DNA from: CAYVBN01 sp964538565
GTDB taxonomy: Bacteria; Pseudomonadota; Alphaproteobacteria; Rhizobiales; Xanthobacteraceae
Assembly (NCBI GenBank): GCA_964538565.1
Contig: CAZIGW010000269.1
Coordinates: forward strand, 1 to 32,299
DNA: 32,299 nt
Direction: 5' to 3'
Shown here one piece after another: positions 8,162-15,703 of the stretch; the first letter of the stretch is position 1; each line of letters begins with the position of its first letter. A program made the translations under genes and the position numbers. A model generated the notes under the pieces. The model searched no databases, was not told the origin of the DNA, and saw only the letters and a list, made by a program, of their open reading frames with translations.

Positions 8162-10415
8162 AGCGGGTATAGTACTTGTTGCGGTAGTAGTTGCCGCCGT
8201 GGCCCTCGTAGCGCGCGAGCGTGTCGATCTGGACCTTGTTCAGCACGGCGCCGAGCAGGTTTTCATAGACGGTGCGCGAGCCGCTGATGGCGTGTTCCAC
8301 CACGTCCCGCTTGGTGCGTCCCCACTCGACGACGAAGACGTACGAATCGACGAGATGCGACGTCGTGCGGACGTCCACGACCGGCGCCAGCGGCGAGAGA
8401 TCGACGATGACGTACTGATATCGCTCGCGCAGCTGCTCGAACAGCGCCTTGGTCTGCTCGGAGGCGAGAATTTCGTCGGTATGCGCGACGCGTGACCGGA
8501 CGACGGTCGGAAGGAACGCGAGCTTGGTCGCCGGATCGGTCCACACCGCCTCGTCGAGGCTGAGCTTGCCGCCGACCACTTCGAGCAGCCCCTCGCGGGC
8601 CTCGGGCGTGAGGTCGCGGGTAATCGACGGGTTGCGCAGGTCGCCGTCGACCAGGATGACCTTGCCGCCCGCCTGGGCGATCAGCAACGCAAGCGACGCC
8701 GCGACCGTCGACTTGCCCTCGTTGGGCAGCGCCGAGGTGAAACCGATGACCCGGTTCGACTTGCCGACGCCGTGAAGGTCGGCGCTGACCTTGATCGAGC
8801 GCACCGCCTCGGCGAAGCGCGAGAACGGTTCGTCGACGACCGTCCAATGGGCATGGTTCTGCGGCACGATCGTGCGCGGCCCGGCGTTCTTGGCGTCGAC
8901 GACGAGCCGCGGCTTGCGGGCGGTATTGCGTCCGACCAGCGGCAGCACGGCGATGCAGTTGACCTGCAGCGCCTCCTCGATCTGCCCGCTGGTGCGGAAC
9001 ACCCGGTCGGAAATGTCGCGCAGGATGCCGGCGCCGACGCCGAGCGCCATGCCGCCGGCGATCGACAGGGCCAGGATGAGGAAGGTCTGCGGATGGCTCG
9101 GCCTGAGCGGATGCGAGGCGCGCGAGATCAGCCGCGCCTCGGTGATCGGGAACGACTGCTGCTGCACCGACTCCATGTAGCGCTGGAGGAAATTGTCGTA
9201 GAGCGCGCGATAGGTCGTCGAGGAGCTTTCGAGATCGCGCAACTGCACCGCCGCTTCATTGGCGGTCTGCGATTGCGCCACCACCTGCGCGAGGTCCTTC
9301 TGCAGGCTTTCCTCGCGCTGCTTGGCGATCTCGTAGTCGCTCTTGTAGGTCTCGCGCAGACGCTTCAGTTCGTCGAGAATCGACCGGCGGATCTCGCGCA
9401 TCTGGTTGCGCAGGTTGACCGCCGCGAGGTGGCCCGAGCCATAGCGCGCCGACCAGTCCGCCTCCTTGGCGGCGAGGTCGAGATATTGCGAGCGCAGCTT
9501 GCTGACGACGTCGTTCTTCAGCGTGTCGGTCACCGTGCCTTCCGGCGTGTCGGAACGGATGATCTCGTCGATGCGGTCGAGCCGCGCCTTCGCCTCGGAG
9601 GTCGCCCCGCGCGCGGCGACGAGCTGGCTGTTGAGTTCGGCGAGCTGCTGCTCGTTGAGGAGCCGCCCGCCGGCGTCCACGATGTTGTGCTTGGCCTTGA
9701 ATTCGACCACCGCGCGGTCGGCTGCCGAGGCCTGCTGCTGCAGCTCGGCGATGCGGTCCTGCAGCCACACGCTGGCGCGCTTGGTCGCCTGATACTTGGC
9801 GTCGAGCTGATCGACGATGTAGGCGTCGGCGAGTGCGTTGGCGATCTGCGCGGCCCGGTCCGGATTGAGCGAGCGGAACCCGATGTCGATCACATAGGTG
9901 AGCCCGACCCGCTTGATCGACAGCCGGTCGCGAAAGGCGCTGACCGCGCGCCGCGTCAGCTCGAATTCGGACGGCGGCGCCTCGGGACCGAAGTAGCTCG
10001 AGACGAATTCCATCACCGCGCCGACGAAACCGCCGCCAGAGCCGACGAACTCGGGATCTTCGGTCAGGTGGAGTTCCTTGATGACGGAGAGCGCGACGTT
10101 CTCGGATTTCAGCAGCTCGACTTGGCTCTCCACCATCGGCGAATCCATCGCCAGGTCGCCGACGATCGACTGCTGCTGGAACAGCTGCACCTTGCGCGCG
10201 TCGATCATCAGCATCGCGTGCGCGGTGTAGGACGGCGGCGTCGTGAACAGATACGTGACGCCGAGCGCGACGATCAGCAGCGTGACGGCGAGGATGACGA
10301 TGTATTGGCGACGCAGGAAACCCAGCGTCGAGCGCCACAGCTCGGACGGAGAGATGAGCTGCGAGCCTGGAGGCAGCTGCTCGGTGACAGGCTGGAGTTT
10401 ACTGGTCTGAAGCAT
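8145..10415 (-). CDS. Wzc/ExoP-like polysaccharide co-polymerase with BY-kinase domain
   Basis: A 756-residue inner-membrane protein that sets chain length and drives export. The N-terminal Wzz domain has a first membrane span at about 39-58, then a long periplasmic coiled-coil region rich in Gln/Glu/Ala heptads (about 210-400). PSHPQTFLILALSIAGGMAL marks the second span (about 440-465). The cytoplasmic bacterial tyrosine-kinase domain has Walker A SALPNEGKST (561-570), Walker A' VILVDGD (586-592) and Walker B VIVDLSP (669-675). It ends in a Tyr cluster with six tyrosines in the last 15 residues (NYYRNKYYTRYGYTD), the autophosphorylation tail of ExoP/Wzc kinases. No partner phosphatase (Wzb) is seen in the window. 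It lies between the secreted Thr-rich protein gene and an overlapping membrane-protein gene. Confidence 0.95.
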   Translation of the reverse strand: MLQTSKLQPVTEQLPPGSQLISPSELWRSTLGFLRRQYIVILAVTLLIVALGVTYLFTTPPSYTAHAMLMIDARKVQLFQQQSIVGDLAMDSPMVESQVELLKSENVALSVIKELHLTEDPEFVGSGGGFVGAVMEFVSSYFGPEAPPSEFELTRRAVSAFRDRLSIKRVGLTYVIDIGFRSLNPDRAAQIANALADAYIVDQLDAKYQATKRASVWLQDRIAELQQQASAADRAVVEFKAKHNIVDAGGRLLNEQQLAELNSQLVAARGATSEAKARLDRIDEIIRSDTPEGTVTDTLKNDVVSKLRSQYLDLAAKEADWSARYGSGHLAAVNLRNQMREIRRSILDELKRLRETYKSDYEIAKQREESLQKDLAQVVAQSQTANEAAVQLRDLESSSTTYRALYDNFLQRYMESVQQQSFPITEARLISRASHPLRPSHPQTFLILALSIAGGMALGVGAGILRDISDRVFRTSGQIEEALQVNCIAVLPLVGRNTARKPRLVVDAKNAGPRTIVPQNHAHWTVVDEPFSRFAEAVRSIKVSADLHGVGKSNRVIGFTSALPNEGKSTVAASLALLIAQAGGKVILVDGDLRNPSITRDLTPEAREGLLEVVGGKLSLDEAVWTDPATKLAFLPTVVRSRVAHTDEILASEQTKALFEQLRERYQYVIVDLSPLAPVVDVRTTSHLVDSYVFVVEWGRTKRDVVEHAISGSRTVYENLLGAVLNKVQIDTLARYEGHGGNYYRNKYYTRYGYTD

Positions 10416-10518
10416 GCCGCGCTATCAAAGGGTAGTGGCCTCGTGGACGTCAATGATACTCGCACCCCACCCCGCAAGCGACGACTATCCCTCGGTTCTG
10501 ATCAAATTCAGCCTCGAA

Positions 10519-10553
10519 CCCGCCGGGACGCTCGTCCCCCGAGCGCCGGCGGG
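10519..10553 (-). other. Strong intergenic hairpin upstream of the co-polymerase gene
   Basis: On the minus-strand transcript, CCCGCCGG-CGCTCG pairs with CGAGCG-(TC)-CCGGCGGG around a GGGGA loop: 14 base pairs with a 2-base bulge. It lies in the 157-base gap between the secreted-protein stop and the co-polymerase ATG. No U-run follows, so intrinsic termination is unlikely. It could stabilise the upstream message or mark a processing site that sets different levels for the two products. Confidence 0.45.
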
Positions 10554-10572
10554 CCGTGTTCGGACCGGTGCT

Positions 10573-11256
10573 TCAGCGACTGACGGGACCCGCAATCGTG
10601 ACGAATGTGGTCGTGGTCGTGGTCGTATTGGTTCCGGAGGAGCCGCTCGTCCCGGAAACGGACGAAGAGTAGGTAAACAACGGAGTCGGTGTCGGATCGT
10701 TCCCGATCCTCTGCGGGGCGCCGGTGCCGGTCGGGCCGCCCGGGAACGGGTTGGTCTGTCCGCCGATTCCGCCGCCGGCCACACCGCCGCCGACCGCGCC
10801 GGTCGGCTGGTCGCCCGACGTCGACGTGAACGCCAGAACCACGTCGTGGTCCTTGGTCTGGGCAATCGCCGCCTGGATTTCCGCTGCGAAGGCCTGGTCA
10901 CCCCGCACGCAGATGCGCGCCGCCTGGGCGAGAGCCGCGCCGATCGCCGACTTCTGGTCGCGGTTGGCGTTGGCGATCAGTTGCAGGACGGGCTGCAGGG
11001 TCTGCGGATCCGAGGCGACGAGGTCGCGAACCTGCGAGATCAGCTGTGCGCCGCCGTTCGGGAACTGCTGCAGAAGCTGCGCGGGATTGCCGAGGAACCC
11101 GCTGATCGTCTGGGCGGGAAGCTGCTGCTGGGCGTTGTAGCACGCGGCCTGGACACCCGAGACGCCGAACATGAGCGTGGCGCCGACGACACCCGCTGCA
11201 AGCGTCGCGCCCGGACGAGAAGGCGTGCGCAAAAAACCCAGAAAATCGATGTTCAT
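10573..11256 (-). CDS. Secreted Thr/Gly-rich exopolysaccharide-locus protein of unknown function
   Basis: The ATG at 11256 is preceded by a perfect ribosome-binding site (GGAGG, 6 bases away), which decides the start although the frame is open upstream. The 227-residue product has a signal peptide (about residues 1-37, hydrophobic LAAGVVGATLMFGVSGVQA, probable cleavage before ACYN). A compact helical domain follows (about 38-145: QQFPNGGAQLISQVRDLV, DPQTLQPVLQLIANAN, AARICVRGDQAFAAEIQ). It ends in a low-complexity tail, Gly-rich then Ser/Thr-rich, with seven consecutive Thr. There are two cysteines in the mature part. I know no function. It lies between the polymerase and co-polymerase genes, so it is probably exported and linked to polymer assembly, retention or surface display. 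Confidence 0.82.
   Translation of the reverse strand: MNIDFLGFLRTPSRPGATLAAGVVGATLMFGVSGVQAACYNAQQQLPAQTISGFLGNPAQLLQQFPNGGAQLISQVRDLVASDPQTLQPVLQLIANANRDQKSAIGAALAQAARICVRGDQAFAAEIQAAIAQTKDHDVVLAFTSTSGDQPTGAVGGGVAGGGIGGQTNPFPGGPTGTGAPQRIGNDPTPTPLFTYSSSVSGTSGSSGTNTTTTTTTFVTIAGPVSR
10607..10626. repeat. Hexanucleotide tandem repeat inside the secreted-protein gene
   Basis: GTGGTC is repeated just over three times on the plus strand. In the gene (minus strand) it encodes the poly-Thr run near the C-terminus. Change by whole units would add or remove Thr pairs without breaking the frame. Confidence 0.6.
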
Positions 11257-11448
11257 GACGTCCCTCCGCGGCGCGTCCCAATTCAATATCGCTCGTATCC
11301 ATCTACCATGACATGCATACCCTGCCAATTACTCTGCTACGGCATCCGTGCCCAAAAGTGCAGGGAATCGAGTCAACTTCAATCGTTAACCTGAATCCGG
11401 CCAGATTTCCTATTTTATGTTCTTTTACAAACAGTTCCGCCGACATTC
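11257..11448 (-). other. AT-richer gap upstream of the secreted-protein gene
   Basis: These 192 bases separate the polymerase stop from the secreted-protein start. The section at about 11380-11440 is far more AT-rich than anything nearby (for example ATAAAATAGGAAAT on the minus strand). That suggests a separate promoter for the secreted protein, but no convincing -35/-10 pair with correct spacing was found. No small gene is supported here. Confidence 0.3.
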
Positions 11449-12843
11449 TCAACTTGGCTCGGAGGTCCGGAAGGACTGCGCCAGCCCGGCTCCGACCAGC
11501 GCGAAGACCAGCAGCGCAAAGCCCGGAATCTGAAGCGAAAAGTCGATCAGGGAATGAAGCAGCGCGAGCGTTGCGACGCCCAGCGCCGCAACCGGGACGA
11601 TCAGGTCGCGGCGACGCTTGCGAACCCCGTGGACGAGCACGGAAATCATGACGCACCAGGCGAGGACGACCGCAGCAGCGAGTGGAAGTCCAAGCTCAGC
11701 GGCGATTTCCAGGAGCGTATTGTGCGCGCGGTCCCACACGCCCCAGAGCGACACCGAATCGGCGCGATAGGCCGGGTAGCTCCAGGCAAAGGTTCCGAGG
11801 CCCGTGCCGAACCACGGATGGTCCAGCACCATGCGCCAGGTCGCCCGATAGGTATCGAGACGGCCCTCGTCGGCAAATCCCTGCGCATCGAATCGGCCGC
11901 TCACGCCGGCGGCGACGAACTGCACCAGTGCAAGCGCCACGCCGACGCCGATCCCGATGGTCGCCGGCAGGCCGATCTGCCCCCCGACCACGCGCTGCAG
12001 ATACACCGCGGCGGCGAGCACCAGCGTGGCCAGCGAGAGCACGACCCCCGCCCGGGATCCGGTCATCAGCGCGGCGACGACGCAGAGGAGCAGCATGCAG
12101 AACGCAACGACGACATCGCGCGGCGCCCGGAAGGCAAGCAGGTGCACGGCCTGGCGCCAACCGCCGGAATCGGCGCTCTTGGCAAGGTACCGACGGGCGC
12201 GGTCGAACAGAATCATCAGCCAGACCACCGAACAGGCGCCGAAGAACACCGCAGCCGTGTTCCGGTTGGTGAAGGTCCCGGTGAGCGAATGGAAATAGGC
12301 ACGCTTGTCGAACCAGAAGATCTTCGTCGGGTCGATGAGAAACGAGAGGATACCGAAGGCGGCATAAGCCGCGCCCGACCAGGCGATCACCTTGAGAAGC
12401 TGCCGCGCGCGGTCGCGGTCCGCGCACACGATGAGACCGCAGACCAGGGCCAGCATGAGCGACAGGGGCGCGCCGAGGGCGAGCAAGGGCTCGCTGCGGA
12501 CGATCGAAACCGTTGGCGCCAAGGGTGTCCCGAGCGCGTCGGCGGCGCTCCGCCAGAGTGGGTTCGGCGCCGCGCCGGGCAGCCAGGCGCGGCCCGACAG
12601 TTGTTGCGCGATCACCAGCGCGTAAAGCGCCACAAAGACGCCTGCGAGCCCGAGCAGGAGACGATGCGGCCTGCGCAGGCCGTCCGGCCTGGCGGCGATG
12701 GCGGCAATTCCAAGCACGAAGCACCATACCGCGAGGAATGCGGGACCGGTCGAGCCGAATGGCAGCGGCGCAAGCGCCACCGTGGCAAACAGCAGCGTCG
12801 CCGATATCCGATTGCCGTGGGCCCGCCGGCCGTTCGTCTGCAT
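11449..12843 (-). CDS. O-antigen ligase/polymerase (Wzy_C-family) membrane protein
   Basis: The product of about 464 residues has many membrane spans and the Wzy_C (O-antigen ligase, PF04932) region. This includes GTFTNRNTAAVFFG, the TGSRAGVVLSLATLV helix, a periplasmic loop with FDAQGFADEGRLDTYRATW and DHPWFGTGLGTF, and the conserved RAHNTLLEIAAELGLP. NRN, GSRAG and HN are the family's usual signatures. I chose ATG 12843; the frame extends to a TTG at 12897. In a Wzx/Wzy-type cluster this protein most likely polymerises repeat units on the periplasmic face. The ligase activity that named the family is less likely here because wza and a wzc-like gene flank it. Confidence 0.88.
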   Translation of the reverse strand: MQTNGRRAHGNRISATLLFATVALAPLPFGSTGPAFLAVWCFVLGIAAIAARPDGLRRPHRLLLGLAGVFVALYALVIAQQLSGRAWLPGAAPNPLWRSAADALGTPLAPTVSIVRSEPLLALGAPLSLMLALVCGLIVCADRDRARQLLKVIAWSGAAYAAFGILSFLIDPTKIFWFDKRAYFHSLTGTFTNRNTAAVFFGACSVVWLMILFDRARRYLAKSADSGGWRQAVHLLAFRAPRDVVVAFCMLLLCVVAALMTGSRAGVVLSLATLVLAAAVYLQRVVGGQIGLPATIGIGVGVALALVQFVAAGVSGRFDAQGFADEGRLDTYRATWRMVLDHPWFGTGLGTFAWSYPAYRADSVSLWGVWDRAHNTLLEIAAELGLPLAAAVVLAWCVMISVLVHGVRKRRRDLIVPVAALGVATLALLHSLIDFSLQIPGFALLVFALVGAGLAQSFRTSEPS

Positions 12844-12932
12844 CGCGTTCCGCGCCAAACGGACGACCGGTTTAGCGCGCAGTCGGGGCCGCCTCAATAT
12901 GGTGCGACTGCGCGTCCCCTGCCCGACGGCCC

Positions 12933-13042
12933 GCGCATGATCCGGCGAAGTGAGATCGCTTCGCCGATGAGATCATGCGCCCAGCGCCAGAAGTGAGAGC
13001 GCGACCTTGCGCAAGACCGGTTTCACTTGCGGATCGCGCTCT
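12933..13042. repeat. Rhizobial-type intergenic mosaic palindrome (two stem-loops)
   Basis: The first element (12933-12980) has outer arms GCGCATGATC/GATCATGCGC enclosing inner arms CGGCGAAG/CTTCGCCG around an 8-base loop. The second (12996-13042) has arms AGAGCGCGA/TCGCGCTCT and reaches into the wza stop codon. The GCATGATCCGG...GATCATGC core resembles palindromic repeats scattered through Bradyrhizobium-like genomes. Placed directly after wza, it may stabilise the wza message or attenuate transcription into the polymerase gene. Confidence 0.7.
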
Positions 13043-14237
13043 ACGGCGCCGTCTTGATCGTGTTGCGCAGCACCACGCCATTGGTGGCCGCAACGATCGG
13101 GTCGTTCACCGTGGCGGTGATCAGCCTCAGGTACTGCAGGAACTTCGCGACCTCGACCGCCTGCGCATTCGACGTGTAGATCACGTCCTTGTTGCGCATC
13201 TGCATCTTGGTGGCCAGGAAGTAGCCCGCGGGATCACGGAAGTTCACGTGATAGATGATCGGGATGATCGGTCCCTCGAACGGCGTCACGTCGACGCCGA
13301 GCTGCGTCGCGACCGCACGGGTCTCACCCCGATAGAGGAAGACGGAGGCCGGGTCGGCCAAGGTGTCGTTCAGACCGCCGGCCTTGGCGACCGCTTCGGC
13401 CAGCGACAGCCGCCACGCGTCGAAGTTGATCAGGCCCTGCTGGCCCGAGGCTCCGAAGGCGACGAACGTCTGCGGCTCGCGGTACACGTAGATCGTGTCG
13501 TCCGGATGGACGTAGATGTTGTTGGCGGGCTCGTACACGAGCGCCCCGAACGGAACCGTGGCGCGCTTGCCCTCGCGTTCGAGCATCACCCAGGTGTCGA
13601 AGCCCTGCCCCTTGGGTCCGCCAGCGCGGGTGATCGCGTCCAGAATGTGCTCGCCCGCCGCGCTCGCCGGGAAGCGGGCCGGCGTGTTCACTTCGCCGAG
13701 CACGCTGATCAGCGAGGTGCGCTGCTCGACCAGCGCGACGACCGCCTGCGGCTCGATCGCGCGGTTCTTCAGCGCGTCGACGATCGACTGCTGAACCTCG
13801 ACGGGCGTGCGCCCCTTGGCCCGGATGTTGCCGGCGTACGGCACCGAGATGTTGCCGTTGTTGTCGACGGCCTGATTCGGCAGCGTGATGAAGTTGCCCG
13901 GACGGACGCCGGCCTCGAGCGGAATGAACAGACCGCCTGCGGCCGCTTCGAAGATCGTCACGCTGACGATGTCGCCGATGCCGAAGCGAATTTCGTGCGG
14001 GGCCCGGCGATCCGTGAAGGCATTCGTCAGCCGCGGCTCATTCTTGGCAAGGATGTCGACAATTTCGGGGGTCAACCGCACCAAGGCGTATGGCAAGCTG
14101 TCCGGCTGCTGGTTGCCGGCGGTAAGAACGTCCTTGCTGTTGGGTCCCGACGTCGGGAGGTCGGCACAACCCGCAAGCGCCAACGCCGCGACGCCAGCCA
14201 GCAATTTCGTACAGATACGCTTTCTGCTGCTGATCAC
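13041..14237 (-). CDS. Wza-like outer-membrane polysaccharide export lipoprotein
   Basis: A 398-residue protein starting at GTG 14237, with a purine-rich ribosome-binding stretch GGGGGG upstream. The signal peptide ends in lipobox LAGC (Cys24), so the mature protein is a lipoprotein. The Poly_export domain follows (FGIGDIVSVTIFEAAAGGLFIP, about residue 85 on), then NNGNISVPYAGNIRAKGRTPVEVQ. SLBB-type beta-grasp repeats follow (LISVLGEVNTPARFPA, DAITRAGGPKGQG, VFVA-like FVAFGASGQQGLINF, SLAEAVAKAGGLND). The family forms the octameric outer-membrane channel for capsule or exopolysaccharide. It is the first gene of block A, so the regulatory region just upstream should control the assembly machinery. 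Confidence 0.94.
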   Translation of the reverse strand: MISSRKRICTKLLAGVAALALAGCADLPTSGPNSKDVLTAGNQQPDSLPYALVRLTPEIVDILAKNEPRLTNAFTDRRAPHEIRFGIGDIVSVTIFEAAAGGLFIPLEAGVRPGNFITLPNQAVDNNGNISVPYAGNIRAKGRTPVEVQQSIVDALKNRAIEPQAVVALVEQRTSLISVLGEVNTPARFPASAAGEHILDAITRAGGPKGQGFDTWVMLEREGKRATVPFGALVYEPANNIYVHPDDTIYVYREPQTFVAFGASGQQGLINFDAWRLSLAEAVAKAGGLNDTLADPASVFLYRGETRAVATQLGVDVTPFEGPIIPIIYHVNFRDPAGYFLATKMQMRNKDVIYTSNAQAVEVAKFLQYLRLITATVNDPIVAATNGVVLRNTIKTAP

Positions 14238-14255
14238 TACACGGGCCCCCCGTCT

Positions 14256-14306
14256 TGTTACCTAATGCGGTAACATGGGGACGCGCGGCGCTTCAACGGC
14301 GGTAAC
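14256..14306. promoter_or_regulatory. Operator-like array upstream of wza
   Basis: A 20-base inverted repeat, TGTTACC-N6-GGTAACA (14256-14275), starts 19 bases upstream of the wza GTG. The half-site GCGGTAAC (14267-14274) recurs in the same orientation at 14299-14306, exactly 32 bases away, which is close to three helical turns. Same-face spacing of a palindrome and a half-site is typical of a cooperative dimeric regulator. As RNA the inverted repeat could also form a 7-base-pair stem in the wza leader. No regulator gene is in the window. Confidence 0.5.
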
Positions 14307-14836
14307 CTTGTTTCCTCCCCGTTTCCGCCGTTTTCTGCCAGAAATTGCCGTTATGTGGCCCCAGGGACACACAGCCGATCCACTCGTCGGCGTGATTGCC
14401 CGTGGTGATTAACTGGCGTCGGTCGGCCTCATGAAAAATAGAGCCGAGACCGATCCACGGTCGATCGAGATTTTGTTCCACATGGCCGGCGCGGCTCCCC
14501 GTCCGTTCGATGCGCAAACCTTGATCGCATCGAGGTCCTCGGAGACGAAGTCCCTGCGCCGCATCCCGGTTTGTAGATTTCTCGCGATGGAACTGCGCTC
14601 TTTGGTCTCATAACCTTCGGGAAACCTCTCCACATCTTCGCAGACAACAAAGCGCCGCCTTCCGGCCCATCCTGCGGCCGCCATGCCGTGATTGCGGCGG
14701 CACGCCGGGCCAGATCCGGCAGTCGCCAGCGAAAGATTCGCAACGGTAAAACGCGACGCGCGCGCAAGAATACTGTTCCGCCTTAAGGGGTTGTTAAGTC
14801 GATCATGGAAGCCTTGAGGCTGCGGAGACGTATTCG
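14307..14836. other. Long intergenic stretch with no supported gene
   Basis: This 530-base stretch separates divergent wza and a small membrane-protein gene and is less GC-rich than its flanks. It should contain the wza promoter. A 91-codon minus-strand frame (14409-14684, begins MAAAGWAGRRRFVVCEDVERF) reads fairly like a protein but has no recognisable family and no clear ribosome-binding site. Near the right end CCTTAAGG (about 14782) and GCCTTGAGGC lie close to the next gene. I see no RNA gene. Confidence 0.3.
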
Positions 14837-15121
14837 ATGTCGATCATTTTCATCAGTATTCTTGTGGGCGCGGTCCTCGGACTGCGATTCACGGTACTGA
14901 TCGTCGTTCCGGCGGCGATGATCGCGTTCGTGCTCGCGGTGGCGACCGCCTGGCTGCAGAACAGCGGCCTTGCGGGTGCGGCGGCGCTCGTGCTGGCGGT
15001 CGAAACGGCACTCCAGCTTGGCTACCTTTTCGGCGTGCTGATCCGCTACACGATGCTTGCCGCCCGCGTGCCCGAATCTGCCGGCGCCAAATCCCGCCCG
15101 ATTCTCCCCTGGTCCACGTGA
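14837..15121 (+). CDS. Small membrane protein of unknown function
   Basis: A 94-residue protein with GGAG 9 bases upstream of the ATG. It has three hydrophobic segments (about 2-18, 20-42, 47-73): IFISILVGAVLGLRFTVLIV, VVPAAMIAFVLAVATAWL and AALVLAVETALQLGYLFGVL, then a short polar tail. Small proteins with a GAVLGLRF start and a LQLGYL third helix are common in Bradyrhizobium-like genomes, usually annotated hypothetical. No catalytic residues are evident and its neighbours give no hint of a role. Confidence 0.7.
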   Translation: MSIIFISILVGAVLGLRFTVLIVVPAAMIAFVLAVATAWLQNSGLAGAAALVLAVETALQLGYLFGVLIRYTMLAARVPESAGAKSRPILPWST

Positions 15122-15239
15122 CGCGTGCTGTCGCGCCCGCCCCTGGCGAAACCCCGTCCGGGACCTAGATCCAATCGCCGCCGTGAGACGCGCCATCGGC
15201 ATGCCGCCGAGACGCCGGCTGCTGGAGCGACGACAGGCA

Positions 15240-15664
15240 ATGTCCGCGGTCTCCTTCCTACTCAACCTCCTGTGGATCCTCTCCGGCGGATTGTGGATGG
15301 CCGTCGGCTGGCTGATCGCGGCCGCCATCATGGCGATCACCATCATCGGCATCCCGTGGACGCGGGCATCGCGCTCTACACCCTGCTTCCATTCGGGCAG
15401 AAGGCGGTGTCGCGTGCCGAATGCGGCTACGACGATGTCGGCACCGGGCCGCTTGGCTTTGTCGGCAACCTGATCTGGCTGCTGCTCGCCGGCTGGTGGC
15501 TCGCGCTCGGGCACCTGATCACCGCGATCATGCTCGCCGTCACGATCATCGGGATTCCGTTTGCGTGGGCGCACGTGAAGCTCGCGGGAATGGCACTCTG
15601 GCCGATCGGCAAGATGATCGTGCCGGCCGACGCATTGCCGATGCGAAACGGTCGATCGCGCTGA
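15240..15664 (+). pseudogene. yccF: YccF-domain inner-membrane protein, frameshifted
   Basis: The first part (from ATG 15240) reads MSAVSFLLNLLWILSGGLW and continues to ITIIGIPW in one frame. The continuation IALYTLLPFGQKAVSRAE, then GPLGFVGNLIWLLLAGWWLALGHL and IPFAWAHVKLAGMALWPIGK, is in another frame and ends at 15664. Both halves are the two repeated YccF domains. The break is near 15360-15370: only 8 bases separate the Trp codon of GIPW from IALY, where the family normally has about six residues. A deletion of about 10 bases fits. Uninterrupted, the protein would be about 145 residues. A sequencing error is less likely than for a one-base break, because several codons are missing. Confidence 0.8.
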
Positions 15665-15703
15665 AGGCCGAAGCCGGTCGCTGGCCGGGTGAGTTCTCCC
15701 CGG

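Noticed and set aside
10607..10626. Phase-variation tract that would switch the gene on and off
   Set aside because: The unit is six bases, so slippage keeps the frame. It could alter tail length only.
14409..14684. 91-codon minus-strand frame in the long intergenic region
   Set aside because: It reads somewhat like a protein, but has no recognisable family, no clear ribosome-binding site and competing frames of similar length. Not called as a gene.
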